Shown: positions 52,797 through 64,000 of the stretch, piece after piece | Numbering within the stretch: position 1 is the stretch's first letter | Layout: each line of letters opens with the position of its first letter | From: Anoplolepis gracilipes | Lineage: Eukaryota > Arthropoda > Insecta > Hymenoptera > Formicidae | Direction: 5' to 3' | Assembly (NCBI RefSeq): GCF_047496725.1 | Contig: NC_132974.1 | Coordinates: 2,797,501 to 2,861,500, forward strand | DNA: 64,000 nt | Position numbers and translations under genes: made by a program | Notes under the pieces: model-generated | What the model was told of the DNA's origin: nothing | The model's input: only the letters and a program-made list of their open reading frames with translations | Database searches by the model: none

Positions 52797-55700
52797 TATA
52801 TTTAAATATAATTACAATTTTCAAAAAAACAAGGTTCTATAAGATTCGTTTAAAATTCTATTTGAGAACTTTTAGGGATATAATAAAAGATGTCAAAAGT
52901 TTTAGATTTATATACTATTACTCTTCTATTTCCCCTTCTTCCTTCTAAAGTGTATGATAGCGTGATATCGATTCCTGGTGTCGCGTATATGCCTTCTGCG
53001 TGATTCTTTCATATGCGAAAAGGGTCAGTCGCATAGAAACGTGGGTGCGACATTCATGAAGACACCCTATTGAAGATGCACCGCAGGTCGTGTTTAAATG
53101 CATACATCGATATAAAGGTGCGGTCACAAGTCTGTCCGTCCTCCATTACATTGAATCGAATAAATGCGCACTACAACGCAATCTCATTTATGTGATAAGG
53201 CGCATCAAGCAAATGCAACTTTTTATAAGCCCACTCCGCGAATAATGCATGAAGCTCATTACGTTTAATGAATCAAGTGACATTAACAATGTCTTGAAAT
53301 ATCATTTAAATTAATATATTAATTTGCAAAGTGTAGAAAAGATATTTAATTGGCAAGCATTTTGTTAAAATATTTAGATAACATACTTTTGTATACTAAC
53401 AAATACATATTATTACACAATATACATATGATTTGTCCTAAGGTTGTATCATTGATACTCAATCAATCTTATTTTACGAAATTATTAAATTTGTGAATAT
53501 AATTTCAATTATTACAAATATAATATTAAATCTATTATGAATAAAATGAGATTATTATGTTTTATTCTCATACACATTATTTTCGAAATCATAGAAAAAG
53601 ACATTAAGATGAATAGATTCTATGCATAATATTATCGAAATCCGTGAACTTTATTCGTCGTTTTTCAGAAACTATATAAGAGAATAAATTTTTTCCATCT
53701 TCAACAATTGACGATGTGCGACCTGTGTTCGAACATTTCGCCGATCACAGGACACCAATAGCCTGAATAATACACAAAGTAGCTTGCCACGATGGCAACA
53801 AGATACAGAGCCTTTATAAATAATTCTGAAACCTCGTCAAAGACTCGATCGCGCGGTTTTTATTCCAAGTGTTATGAAGAACAGCATGCAGTTGAAAAAT
53901 AGATGACAAAACGTGATAAAGAATGACGATATCAAATTACAGTTCAAGGGGGACAAAATTAAATTTAACTCTTTGAACTTGCATATCTCCTTTAGTTGTC
54001 TAGATTACCACGGGGTTCAAATTATGACGAATGCAAACGGTTTAGAAAGTACTTGATATGTTGTACGTATATATGTATATATGTACAAATATAGTCGTGG
54101 CTATAATAACAATTAAAATTATTATATCATATCTTCAAATACTTGTCTAATTAAGACGCTGTTAGAAAACATCATTACGATAAAGAACATAGTGTTGGAA
54201 GTCGATTAATCATTTTATTCGTTTGATATCGCTTTATTCTGTTATCAAGTCTATTTTTAACCTCTGGGTTGAGTCTTCCGTTCGGGTGTAGAGACTAAAG
54301 AGAGAGCCTCGTTACTAACAATTGTAGTTATCGATCGGCGATATCCAGCAGCAACATTTGGTCGAAGACTGTAGAGAAAGAAGAAGTTTAACGGAGAACA
54401 CGCGCGACAAGCTGTAATTCCGAAGACAAAACTTGAGTTGCACGAGTATAGTCGCAATGTAAAAATTAGATGTACATAAGTGGAGGCTTGTTACCGACGA
54501 TTGCAATTATCGATACACACGCAACAGTCTCGTATACCGAAACTTTGTCATATGGTCGCCCGCCTTGTCCGGTTAGCGTATTACGATCTCTCTTTAGAGA
54601 GGTCCGAAAGTAATGACAAAGAGATCGGAGAAGCGTTATTGTATTTCTCAAACTTATGTATTGTATCAAATATTTAGGGCAATCACCATAAACCTTTCTT
54701 CTATTCTGAAGTCGAAATTATTTGACATGTGAATGATGTGATTGTTTGACTATAAAATCATTTTTTACCATAAAATTTATATTATTTTATTAGAAAATTA
54801 GATATAATTTTGAGTGATATTTAATGTTCTTCACGAACTTAGCTAAAAAAATAGAAAAGGTCTCAGGAAATAAATGATAATGTTTTGATTATCTATTTAA
54901 AATGCCGATTATATTTATATTGAATTCTTTCTGAGATAATTTGTGCATATTAGTAATCTACTATACAAACAATTAATTTTTGTACTTTTTAAACTAAATG
55001 TAGAATCAATTCTCTTCATATAACAGAATTTACCTGTCGAATATTAATGTATGTAATAATGACTTTCTTCCTATTTCCTATGGGTGTATAATAATACGTA
55101 ATACGTGATATCGTAGAAAGTATTTTAATAAATTTATAAACGCGCACGTGAGAGTTAGACATTTCATAATTTTATCAACACAAATAACGAAATAAAAAAT
55201 TAGAAGAAAATTCTCGTAATGAAACTGTCCAAGTAATAATAAATAGTTTATTAATTTGCCACATGATTAATCGTGATTAAGAATTAATTTTTATATTATG
55301 CAGTTGCCTTAGAATATTGTAAATTTAATCGATGCTCTGAAGACTCACCGGTATGGATGTAGGTGTGTTTCTTCATATCCGACTTCTGATGAAACCTTTT
55401 GCCACAATATTGACAGGGATAAGGCCTCGTGTCAGAATGGATCAGCAAGTGAGTGCTGAGTGTGCTTGACCGTTTGAAGGCTTTGCCGCACTGTTTACAC
55501 TATTATAACAAATAAAAAGCAAGTGATTTACATATGCAACTTATTACACATCTTGTCTTTTTAATAAAGAAACATATATTTTGATATTTATTTTAATTAA
55601 TATTTATTAATTATATTTTAATATTGATTATCATTTTTAATTTTACCGATTTCGCAAATCTAGTAAAGTTATTTTCATTTTGCTATTAAGGAAATTTCTT

Positions 55701-58700
55701 TTGCTGACAAATCACCATCGTCTAACTGTTAAATCGCTAAGTAGCTAATTTATCAATTCCTTCTGGACAGCTCATGTTCCCGCACATCACACGCGATATT
55801 GATTATGTCTCTCTCAAGAAAAATTCTTTCTACAATTATTTCTCAATCCTGTGATTGTAAAATGTACGTTGCATATTGCACATATTATATCGTATATTAA
55901 TAAGATGACTAAAAATTTATCAGTAGGTTACATCAACGTTGTTTCAATTATTATATTCGAAAAAAAATTTTGCTAAAATTTATTTATTATGCATATATCT
56001 TAAATTTGATATATATTGTATTATATTAATATTTTATGTATATATACGTTCAATCTTCTTTGTTTCTTTAAATTTTTATTTTTCGTCGAAAACTTGATTT
56101 TTTTTTTATTTGTAGAGGTTATTATAATCGCCGTAAAAAATATATTACGTTACGAAAGTACGTTAACGAGTAGTAGTACGTACTACGAATCGAGTAGGTA
56201 TTATTTCTCTAACGCCATAAAGTCTTTCGCTTTTCAACCGCGAACACATAAGAAGGGAATGAATGCAGATGACGAGGGAGACGGAAGGCACTCCTGGACG
56301 TCAGGACGCCAGGCACACCTGTGTTCACGAAGTATGTATTTCTCTCTTTCTCTCTTTCTTTTCTAGCTCATTGTCACACGGGCGCCAGTCGTTACATTGT
56401 CCCGGCGGCGCGATTCGATGTGTGTCCAGGCTGACAATATATATGGCATATGAATATACGGAATATAAAAATATTACACGCGAGCGCGCGCGCGAGTACG
56501 CGAGTGCAAGTACGCATGATTCACGTTGTGCTGCGATCAATATGAGGAAGAGCGACCTTCGGCTCGTTTGACAATAATCGTGCGCGGATTTTAACTTTCG
56601 TCATCGGACCCCGACGAGATTGAAAGCAAGATTGGTAATTTAGGAAAATAATTGTATGCGGCTAATCATGATCATGATTATGTAGTATTTATTACATTTG
56701 TTCCTCTAAAGGGTTGTCAAAATGCGAACGTTTAGCATTAAAATTATTTTCGTAAATGTGTGCAAAAATATCTAAAGGAATAATCTTCTGCTTAAATATA
56801 GCTTATCGTTATTCAGAATGGCTCATGGATATACGTTTAATTTAAAAACTCAGTAAATTAAGCGATGAAAGAATAATATATTTAAAAGCCCTACACCATT
56901 TAACTGTAATTAAAGCAACATAGTCTCGTCACAAAATATATGGCCGTGGCACACCAGTCATGACAGTAACGACTCCCACGCATAACAATTGTCACCCTTA
57001 ATTGCTCCCTGTTGTCCATCTGGCGAGGAGATATTCTCGGAACGGTCAACGCGGTGGCGGACGCGTCGTCCCGTTCGCGGATTCGGGGAAAAGAAAAGCG
57101 AGAACAGCGTAGAAGAGGTGGAGTTTTTCGTTAATAAGTACCGCCGGAACGTATGTTGACAGATCGCGAAGGAAACATGGTGGATTGTGAGAAGGGTGAA
57201 GCAAGCGGTTCGGACGGAACGGAGACGACGAGGCGGTCCCGCCATTGTCACCGCACGAAAGCGTCTGCTTCCGGTACGGCTCGGAAACAAAGCCGCGAGA
57301 GAGCATTTCGAGTCGGCATGTTTTCGCGTCTTCGGTCCCTCGGCCGTCTCTTAGTTTCTGCGCTCCTCGCGATTCGTGGCGCTCGAAATCGCGTAATTAC
57401 CGTTAATCACTTGCACCACTCTTTTGTCCAGGTCTTTTTCTCCCGATGCTACACCGACGTCGGAACATCTGCCGGTTTGTCGACGAAGGCGTGGATTAAA
57501 TAAAGGAGCCTGTAGCTTCCCACGGGTGAGTTATTTATAATATATAATAGCACGGAAAAATTGTGATATTACAAGAAAATAGATTTTGCGTTGCTTAAAA
57601 TGTTTTTCCAAATTTAAGCATAATTCTTGCGGAGAGAATACTTACAATAAGAAAAAACTATGTGTACGTGTTTGAATTGTCATTTAGATGAATTTGAAAA
57701 ATTATATAATTCGCTTTAATTTATTAAAAATTGTATACTTAATTTCAAGACTTTGACAAAAAGTAATTATAGAAATGAAATGAGAAGACGTTATACTTTA
57801 TCGTTCGAAGACTATTAATATTTGATAAAATTCACAACAATGTGCTTAATGATTTTTATCATTTAATCTAAGGAGGTTTGCACTAAAAGTAATATTGCAA
57901 AAATTATAAATAAATCGATATAAATACTAGAAACAAAGTCGTAACAAATATTTAAACAGGGAAATATGAATCAATAATAGAACGAATAATTTATCAACAC
58001 TCTTTCTGCTATAGCATCGATGTAAATATAAGTGCATTATAATAAGAAAAAATTTAATTTGAAAACTTTACATACAACTCATGTAGATATAAAACTATAT
58101 ATAACTTATATATATTACATATATAAATTCTGAATGCGATTATCTTAATATTTTATTTTTACGACTTAAAGAACTTTTTTAATTGCAGAGCAGTAGCTAA
58201 ATCCAGTTTGAAGTGTAATATCAATAAAAAAATCAAGTACAGAGAGCAGTAAGAATTTAACGTCCTTTTCACACAAAACTTATATTCATATGTATGTGTG
58301 CGCGCGTACGTATGTACATATATGCGGCCTACATACCCTAATATGTCGGGTTACGGTTACGTGTCGTGGATGTAAAACCACGGCCGAGGCAAGTTTCTCT
58401 ACTTCCATTCAATCACACGTAATTGCGGCGAGGTCTTTTGTATCGAGACCCGATATTCGTCAAACGTTTGACCCGTTTCCTCGCCCCGATGTACTTAAGG
58501 GTACTTACGCGCCCCGAAGAAATTTGTATCGCGTGACTCCGCGTATATCGTGTGATTTTTTTTCTGGAACGGAGATCGACCGGTTTTCACTCGATATGTA
58601 TGTAAAACGTCGGTAGCTTCTCTCTTTCTCTCTTTCTCTCTTTTTCTGTGCGTATCGAGAGGAAATGTCGCGACATCGCGTCGTGATGAAGTAGGCTAAA

Positions 58701-61700
58701 GACGGGCGAAAGCAATTTTTCTTTTTCGACGAGTTGTTCATCGAGATTACTTCCTTATGCTAATTAAGATATACTTATATTGTAATAGATGCGTGATGGT
58801 TAACGACGACATCTTATTTGAGTGTAAGCATTTTAACGCCTATAATATTTCGTTTGTGACAGCTGCATGGAGAATTATGTGCGATGAGCTTTTTCCAAAA
58901 TATGATATATTTTATGAATATTCTATGTAGTGTCAAATATACTTTGGTGAGATTATTTTTATAAAATGATTATTTTTTGTCAGTGTTCACAGCAGAGGCT
59001 ATAAATGTACTATGATTTGCATATAACAATCGTCAAACAATGCGATAGCTTCGCGACACTAAATAAAAAAAAAGCAACTAGTCCGTTGCAATTATGTTGA
59101 TGGCATGTTTCCAAGAGAAACTGCGATTATTCCTTAAAAATAATTTAACTATTCTCAATCCGTGATTAACTGTCATTATTAACATATGTATAACATATAT
59201 TAAAGCGACGATTTTTTTTATCAAAGTAAATATATCACGCGATTTATTCATTCGAAGAAATTGAAGTTACGAAGATGGGAATTTTAATTTATTATGACCT
59301 GAAATAAAAACGGCAATTATATTTTAAATAATTTATTAACTCGAATATATCATACACTTTAAATTTCTCTCTCTGATAATTTACTATCACTATCATTTCC
59401 GGATTAAGAAAGTAGAATAACATATGAATCGAATATATGAACCAGATCGAATAATTCAAGTAGGTAACTAAAAACACTTAATGTATAGAATAAAGAATAA
59501 TATTAAATATACACGATATACAACATACGTAAAATAATACATCAATAACTAGATCGAATGATTTAAATAATAAAAAGCCGTGATGTGTCGATCACTGGTC
59601 AATTAGAAATATGAAAACCAGAGGTTATATTTAGCGTGAAATAAATATTTCACAAAACATTGAATGTTTGACATGATGTTTCGTGACAATTGGAAATTAT
59701 TTTGCTAATAATGCTATAATTAAAAGCTATTGTTAACTTTTTGCTGACACCCTTCCATTGAATACACCTTCATATTAATGAGAGAGCTCAGTACTAGGAA
59801 GGCTCATCATAATGGGAAAGGTAAGTATCCAAAATTTTCTTAATGATTTTTAAGGAACTTGTGTAGCGTATGTTTTTATCTTTTTAATAAATTTAAAATC
59901 CTCTTCAATCCAATTCAAATTTCTCTGATGAATAAATGCCTATAAATATATGTTTCAATTCAATATATTATATAATGTATGTTAATATTATTATATCAAA
60001 AACTAATAATTCAATAGCTTCTGCTGTGAATATTGTTAATGAATATGAATATAATTATACTGCTAAAAAGTGTACTTGTCTTTTACAAAAATATTATTGT
60101 ACAAAAATATTTTGACGCTACATAAAATTCATAGATTATGTTGGGTGTATATGTTATCTGAATTTTTATATAATAATTTATTGAAACTTTTTTTTTTGCT
60201 CATCTGTATATGGTTATTTACTTAGATATACGTGACATATATTGATAAACTATTTCGGTTAAAAAATTTATCGAATTATCGAATTAGCCGTAATAATTTT
60301 ATTGTTATGAATCTGGAAATTAAATATTGTATAATAAATTGTACAATGCAAACAGTATGTAACAGTTAACATTATCTGAAATAAATTTCTTCTGTTTGCG
60401 GTAAAAAACTATTGATTTTCAAGAAAATCAATGTGACTTGGCCATCAAATTAGCGAAGAGTACTTTCTTGTTGCGATTAAAAAAAAAAGTTTCACATATC
60501 GATCATCGGCGACCTTTTTCAAAAGCTGTCACATTCTGAGAAGCTTAGCTGATAAACTATTAATCCAGTCGAGAATAATGTCCTTGTCTTCACTTATAGA
60601 AAAATCACTATAGTAGGCAACTTATCTACGAGGCATTGATTTAAAATATGATTAACAAAAAAGAAATCTTAATTCTGTTCTAAATATTATTATTTAATTT
60701 TTGTCGATTATGCATCATATTATTTTTAACAATCATAATTAATAATAATTTTAATCGTAATATTTGTACATCTAAGAATTAATTATTAAAGCAAAAGGAC
60801 TAATCAAATTTCTTATTTTTTTATATCAATTATTTTATTTTAAAAATGTAACCGTTTTAAAAAGCGTTGAATTTTTGTCAGCGTTATAAAGAACTTAGGC
60901 CTGTATATATACAAATTATATTCCTTATGATATAATAAAATAACTTATGAATGTCGAGATAGAGAGAAATAAATCCATACTAAATAAACCAATTCTATCT
61001 GTTAATTAATTAATATCAATTAAACTTCTAAAATAAATTAGTTAAGACTATAGATTATTTAGAACATGTATTGTTAGATTCTCGGAAATAGATAAATTGC
61101 ATCAAAAATCCAAAATATATATAAAAAAGTATAAGAGAAGATCGCTAAAACGGGATCAATTGCTGTCGATAATATTGGCCATACGTTATTTAGAGGCAAT
61201 CAGACGATCGATCAATACAAGCCTCTTACGTGAAAATCAAAGGAAATAAAATCTTTTTTGCGAGTCATAATATCAGGATGTTGTCATCGGTAAAAGTTAA
61301 ATGTTAGTCGATCTTATAAAATAAGTATCGTACGTCTATATGTGTGCACACCACTATCCCGAGAGGATAAATGTCGTGGAAAAGCCGCGGGTCTAAGAGT
61401 TCCAAAACCGATATCACTTCTCGAAAGCTCGTTGAACGTTTTCCGAAGCCAGTGATCTTCGTCGAGAACCGCGTCGTAAAAATGTTTTTTTACGATTTTC
61501 TTTCGCAATTCTCAAATTAATTAACTTATATGTGAAGTTTTTTCCCATTTTACCAATCTGTCGATTGACATAGAGCGAAATTTTTCGAAATACATCGATA
61601 ATAATTTTTTGAAAAGAATTCTTTTGTATTATCACGCAATGTTAAAAGATAATAACTGCGTTGCATTTGGCTCATTTTAAGTGTTATTTCATGTCACACG

Positions 61701-63887
61701 CAATATTGAGTTATTTGTTCTCAGAATAAACAACTTTAGCGGTTCTGGTTTGTGAGATAAAATGAAAGAAGATAAAAGGAGAGATACAATATATTAACAC
61801 TCACTTGAAAAGTCCTTTCCGTCGAGGAGGGCGGAGTAAGCGGCGAATGATGAATTTGCCGCGTAATTATAGGGGTCGAGGACGGACTCCTGGAGGACGG
61901 TGCTCTCGTTTCCCTGGCCTCCCTCTCGCACACTGAGCCCGGCGACCAGATTTCACTTTTCCTGTTACCGATACTCGATGAGACATCGCTCGGCTTCGTG
62001 CTGAGGTTCAATGGCACCTCCTCTTCTGAAGCGAAAAGTCCGTCTATTTCGTCATTTAAACGCTTGTTTCTCATATTTTAAACTGGCACAATTTTTTGTT
62101 TAAAATTATGCAAAAGTAAATTCTTTGTTCAGACAGAAAAAAATAGGAAGTTATAAAAATCTTTAGTTATATTTGCGTATATTTAATAATCTAGTTTACA
62201 CACACTCAAAAAGTAGGATTTACAGAAACAATGTATATGTACCAATGCACATATATCGATATATCGATTATATAGCGAATATATATCAAAATATGCCGAT
62301 GTATATGTATATTAAATATTTACAAATATTTCTTTATTAATTGAACTTTATAAATGGAATTTGTAATATGGATAAAGAGGCAAGAAATTCCGTATAATAT
62401 TGAGAATGATAATTTATGACTGATCTTTAAGATGGGAAAATTTTATAGTTTCTGCACATCATATGTAGAGATATATGCTGATAGAAGATAGAAATTAATT
62501 GGTTGTATTGTAATTAGTATCCGTGCAGAAAAATCGAGCGACGGCTATAAATGATGCCTCGTGTGACAATGTTGATCGATCGGTAGCACCCACTTACCAA
62601 TAATTACTCGTTCTACTTTTCTAAAGAGACACTTTTAAAAAGGCACTTTTAAACGCTTTAAAAAAGTTTAAAAAAAAAAAAAAAAAAAAAGAAACCAAGA
62701 CAATTGTATTGAATTTATCCTTTTAAAAATTTAACCGTTATCAATGGAAAGTGCTCAAAGTATATTCATGTTTTTTCTTCGAATTTATGCTTCTTATTAT
62801 TATTATTAATGAAAATTGCATATATCATATTAATTTGTCTCGCATAATATATTAAATAACCAAAGAATTTTTTAATAACATATATCTAAATGTATTTTAT
62901 ATGATCTGTAGCTATTTAAATAATTATATTACTCTTTAGCAAAAGTTCTTTTTTTTTCATATATGAACATATGATACATTTAATATACTAGAGATTGACG
63001 TAAAAAACGTTCAAATCTTACCGAATTTGGCTTTCTCCGGCGTGCATCTTCGCGGTGACCCTGGACGGGCCGGACTGAGAGGTTCCGGGTGAATGGGCGA
63101 ACAATTCGTAACCGGTGTCGTTTGTTGGGACGGGATTCTTGTAGGCGGCAGTAAAGAATGTGGCAGCAGCAGGCCCATGTGACGAGCCCACCAGGCACCC
63201 CCTGACGCCCCGTAACCGCCGTACATCAGTCCGCAGCGCATATCTGAAACAATAAAGATAACCAAATTAAGGAAATGCGTCATAATCCTCGCGTGTGTAA
63301 CATTGAATATATGAATTACGTCATCTTATATATTTAGTGTGATATATTAGGGAGAGATGATTAAAGTAGATAGTATTTAAAATGGATCTCACGATTCACA
63401 CAAAATATATTAGAAACAAATAATAGATGCATCAATATAATTAGATAATCAATATTTTTTTCATTTTCCCCCGTCATATATAATTCTTCTCTTAATAATT
63501 TTATTTTTCATTGCGTGCTATGCCTATTCCATTGCACTGTTCTCACTGATCTGCAAGGTAACGAATCACGCGGCTTACCTCGCACGGCAACGGTTGAGCT
63601 GAGTGGTAGATTTTGCAGTCTCAAATCGGGATTGTAATTTGAGACGTGGGTGAAGGCGCTGAAACGATCGGGGATGGGTTGACAAAAGCCCGAAGGTGCA
63701 TTAGCGGAGGCAATGGTGCTCGAACTGCTCCCGGGTACACCTGGGCTCCAAGGCGAGGATGGCAATGTGATTATGCTTGGACTACCCGGTGGCGAAAGGG
63801 TAGCTGGGGGTGACAAGGCGCCCGCCGGAACTCCAACGGGATTGCAATGAAGTTCCGGTTTCATGTGCCAAGTTCGAGGTACCGCTT
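43328..63887 (-). CDS. sens: Senseless (Gfi-1 family) C2H2 zinc-finger transcription factor, 5'-partial, five exons
   Basis: Coding blocks, in order of transcription, are 63887-63579, 63243-63022, 62025-61805, 55499-55349 and 43629-43328. All junctions have AG acceptors and GT donors and the phases match (1,1,0,1), giving about 400 residues with the start outside the window. The N-terminal part is Pro/Ser-rich with many SP/TP dipeptides and a PLNLS motif. Four C2H2 fingers follow, with the family hallmark words FKRSSTLSTHLLIH, CQYCGKRFHQKSDMKKH, AFSQSSNLITHMRKH and FQRKVDLRRHRESQH, then a 44-residue tail. Family knowledge: Senseless is a nuclear DNA-binding protein that works with proneural bHLH factors in sensory-organ precursors; vertebrate Gfi-1 is the homologue. 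There are four fingers, as in Drosophila Senseless, not six as in Gfi-1. The paralogue sens-2 cannot be excluded. Introns are 335, 996, 6305 and 11719 bases. Confidence 0.9.
45021..45055. repeat. (AAT)n microsatellite
   Basis: About 11 AAT units with one AAC interruption, within the last sens intron. Confidence 0.85.
48821..48856. repeat. 17-bp stem hairpin with 2-base loop in sens intron
   Basis: Arms ttttttaatgagttgaa (48821-48837) and its exact complement (48840-48856) are separated by gt. This compact foldback lies inside the last sens intron; function unknown. Confidence 0.55.
49275..49529. repeat. Diverged tandem duplication, period about 155 bp
   Basis: The word ttgaatctttatt plus ggacgaaaga occurs at 49275 onward and again at 49429 onward. 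Further matching pieces follow in the same order (attgaag, then ttagag/ttaaag, then tatag). Both copies have similar lengths, about 100 bases, separated by about 55 bases. Confidence 0.5.
49653..49774. repeat. Imperfect long hairpin (about 58-bp arms) in sens intron
   Basis: The left arm begins aaagtaaatgggaggaaaat and the right arm, inverted, aaagtaaacgataagaaaat. They share gaaaataacgcag and the block around tttaaac. The loop is short, around tatactt. The size and bulged pairing would fit either an old foldback MITE or a non-conserved microRNA-like precursor. I recognise no known microRNA in it. Confidence 0.5.
50752..50796. repeat. (ACG)15 microsatellite
   Basis: Fifteen exact ACG units in a CpG-rich island within the last sens intron. 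I see no surrounding coding frame. Confidence 0.9.
55349..55499 (-). CDS. sens: sens coding exon, zinc fingers 1 and 2
   Basis: The exon is 151 bases: 50 codons plus one base, with acceptor ataatag and donor GTGAGT. Finger 1 is CKQC...H...H (exon residues 1, 4, 17, 21). Finger 2 is CQYC...H...H (residues 29, 32, 45, 49). The linker words HSDTRPYPC and HQKSDMKKHTYIHT are near-invariant in Senseless and Gfi-1. The exon starts exactly at the first zinc-binding cysteine and ends in the HTGEKP linker, so one exon holds two complete fingers. It is isolated by introns of 6.3 kb and 11.7 kb. Confidence 0.95.
55500..61804 (-). other. sens: sens intron (6.3 kb) before finger 1
   Basis: The intron is bounded by donor GTGAGT at 61804 and acceptor ataatag at 55500. 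It contains no supported coding exon. G+C- and CpG-rich patches occur at about 56220-56640, 56940-57530 and 58290-58740, and a smaller one at 61320-61500. I looked here for fingers equivalent to Gfi-1 fingers 1-2 and found none, which fits the four-finger insect form. The open frames in the patches (57153-57503, 58290-58616) have no recognisable domain. Confidence 0.7.
61805..62025 (-). CDS. sens: sens coding exon with PLNLS motif, ends just before finger 1
   Basis: The exon is 221 bases. I chose the acceptor cgcttcag because its two leading bases complete the Glu codon split after KAKF. The apparent ATG farther upstream (62074) follows an in-frame TAA and the upstream acceptor there would read straight into it. 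Residues 4-8 of the exon are PLNLS (62014-62000), which fits the CtBP-binding pattern PxDLS/PLNLS. The exon ends ERTFQ at a GTGAGT donor, phase 0, so the next exon supplies the first cysteine of finger 1, recreating the usual F-x-C spacing. Confidence 0.85.
62026..63021 (-). other. sens: sens intron (996 bp)
   Basis: AT-rich intron with GTAAGA donor and cgcttcag acceptor. It contains a run of A at about 62670-62690 and TA-rich repeats near 62250-62300. I see no other feature in it. Confidence 0.7.
63022..63243 (-). CDS. sens: sens coding exon, Gly/Pro-rich region
   Basis: The exon is 222 bases. The acceptor tattgtttcag precedes ATATGCGCTGC and the donor is TTCG|GTAAGA. The first two bases complete an Asp codon split with the upstream exon. 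The peptide begins MRCGLMYGGYGASGGAWW, then turns Pro/Ser/Thr-rich and ends in EKAKF. Several SP/TP sites occur (TTP, CSP, LSP, GSP, CTP). It has no recognised domain; it belongs to the poorly conserved N-terminal part of a Senseless protein. The phase match at both ends is the main evidence. Confidence 0.8.
63579..63887 (-). CDS. sens: sens coding exon (most 5' in window), Pro/Ser-rich region
   Basis: The exon is 309 bases: two bases completing a split codon, 102 codons, and one base of the next codon. The acceptor reads cgtaatag and the donor GTAAGC. The product begins AVPRTWHMKPELHC and is rich in Pro, Ser and Gly, with clustered SP sites (LSPP, GSP, SSPWSP) that could be proline-directed kinase targets. 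The reading frame continues upstream of the acceptor, but the intron boundary and the phase match with the next exon support a splice here. There is no SNAG-like N-terminus in this piece; the true start lies beyond the window. The outer boundary is the least certain of the five exons because the upstream exon is not visible. Confidence 0.75.
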
Positions 63888-64000
63888 CTATTACGAAAAA
63901 GTAAAAAGCATGGCTTATTATATTCGTATCAAAAACGCACAAATATAAGATATAAATTCAACGTATAATAAAATTGACAATTGCGTCAAATTATTAATGA
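63888..64000. other. sens upstream intron edge, window end
   Basis: AT-rich sequence upstream of the first visible sens exon acceptor. The remaining 5' exons and the promoter of sens lie beyond the window. Confidence 0.5.

Larger units (their letters stand above)
43630..55348 (-). other. sens: sens last intron (11.7 kb), separating fingers 2 and 3
   Basis: The intron is bounded by GTGAGT (55348) and tttgttacag (43630). It contains no supported gene. Within it are more G+C-rich islands at about 46960-47400, 47800-48320 and 50640-51110, an exact (ACG)15 tract, hairpins at 48821-48856 and 49653-49774, and a diverged tandem duplication at 49275-49529. Open frames inside it (for example 46960-47391 and 47812-48042) show no domain and overlap frames on the other strand, so I treat them as chance. 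Long introns around a developmental transcription factor often hold enhancers; that role is inference here. Confidence 0.7.

Noticed and set aside
55500..61804. Extra zinc-finger exon equivalent to Gfi-1 fingers 1-2
   Set aside because: No C2H2 pattern was found on the minus strand. The direct phase-0 junction ERTFQ to CKQC recreates a normal finger start, as in four-finger insect Senseless.
62026..62074. ATG at 62074 as the start codon of the sens exon
   Set aside because: An in-frame TAA lies two codons upstream and the phase of the preceding exon joins exactly at the internal acceptor at 62025. A translation start here would drop conserved-looking upstream exons.
1..64000. CRISPR array or prokaryotic operon
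   Set aside because: There are no regularly spaced direct repeats with unique spacers. Genes have introns and the composition is that of an insect nuclear genome.

Overview
The window looks like nuclear DNA of an insect, most probably a hymenopteran and perhaps an ant. The background is very AT-rich, broken by short CpG-rich islands and many microsatellites. Coding sequence is sparse and split by introns with GT..AG borders. The recognisable proteins are insect types: a Senseless/Gfi-1 zinc-finger factor and an insect-style acyl-CoA synthetase/luciferase-like ligase. The order and species are inference; nothing in the sequence names them.

Only two protein-coding loci can be supported, both on the minus strand. 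From 63887 down to 43328 lie the last five coding exons of senseless (sens). I assembled them from matching splice phases. Three exons encode a Pro/Ser-rich N-terminal region with a CtBP-like PLNLS motif, and the last two encode four C2H2 fingers diagnostic of the Senseless/Gfi-1 family. The 5' end lies beyond position 64000. Introns of about 6.3 kb and 11.7 kb precede the two zinc-finger exons.

About 8.6 kb beyond the sens stop codon, 34693..31935 holds an AMP-dependent acyl-CoA synthetase/ligase relic. Six exon-like blocks are in family order. They carry a nonsense codon, a frameshift, and two missing family segments, so I call it a pseudogene. A possible first exon of a second copy sits at 36742..36602.

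The rest of the window has no gene I can support. Positions 1-31.9 kb form a gene desert with CpG-rich islands, simple repeats and several inverted repeats. Transposon-derived pieces stand out: a 160-bp hAT-type MITE (22115-22274) with an 8-bp target duplication; a 139-bp Harbinger-like MITE (35205-35343) with a TAA duplication; a 564-bp inverted-repeat element (42483-43046) packed with TTGCAAT-like words just downstream of the sens stop; and a nested or duplicated inverted-repeat complex (19490-21550). Several clean hairpins are also recorded. I found no rRNA, tRNA, CRISPR array or operon. I see no convincing new multi-gene system. The most interesting items are the decayed ligase, the element in the sens 3' region, and the nested inverted repeats.
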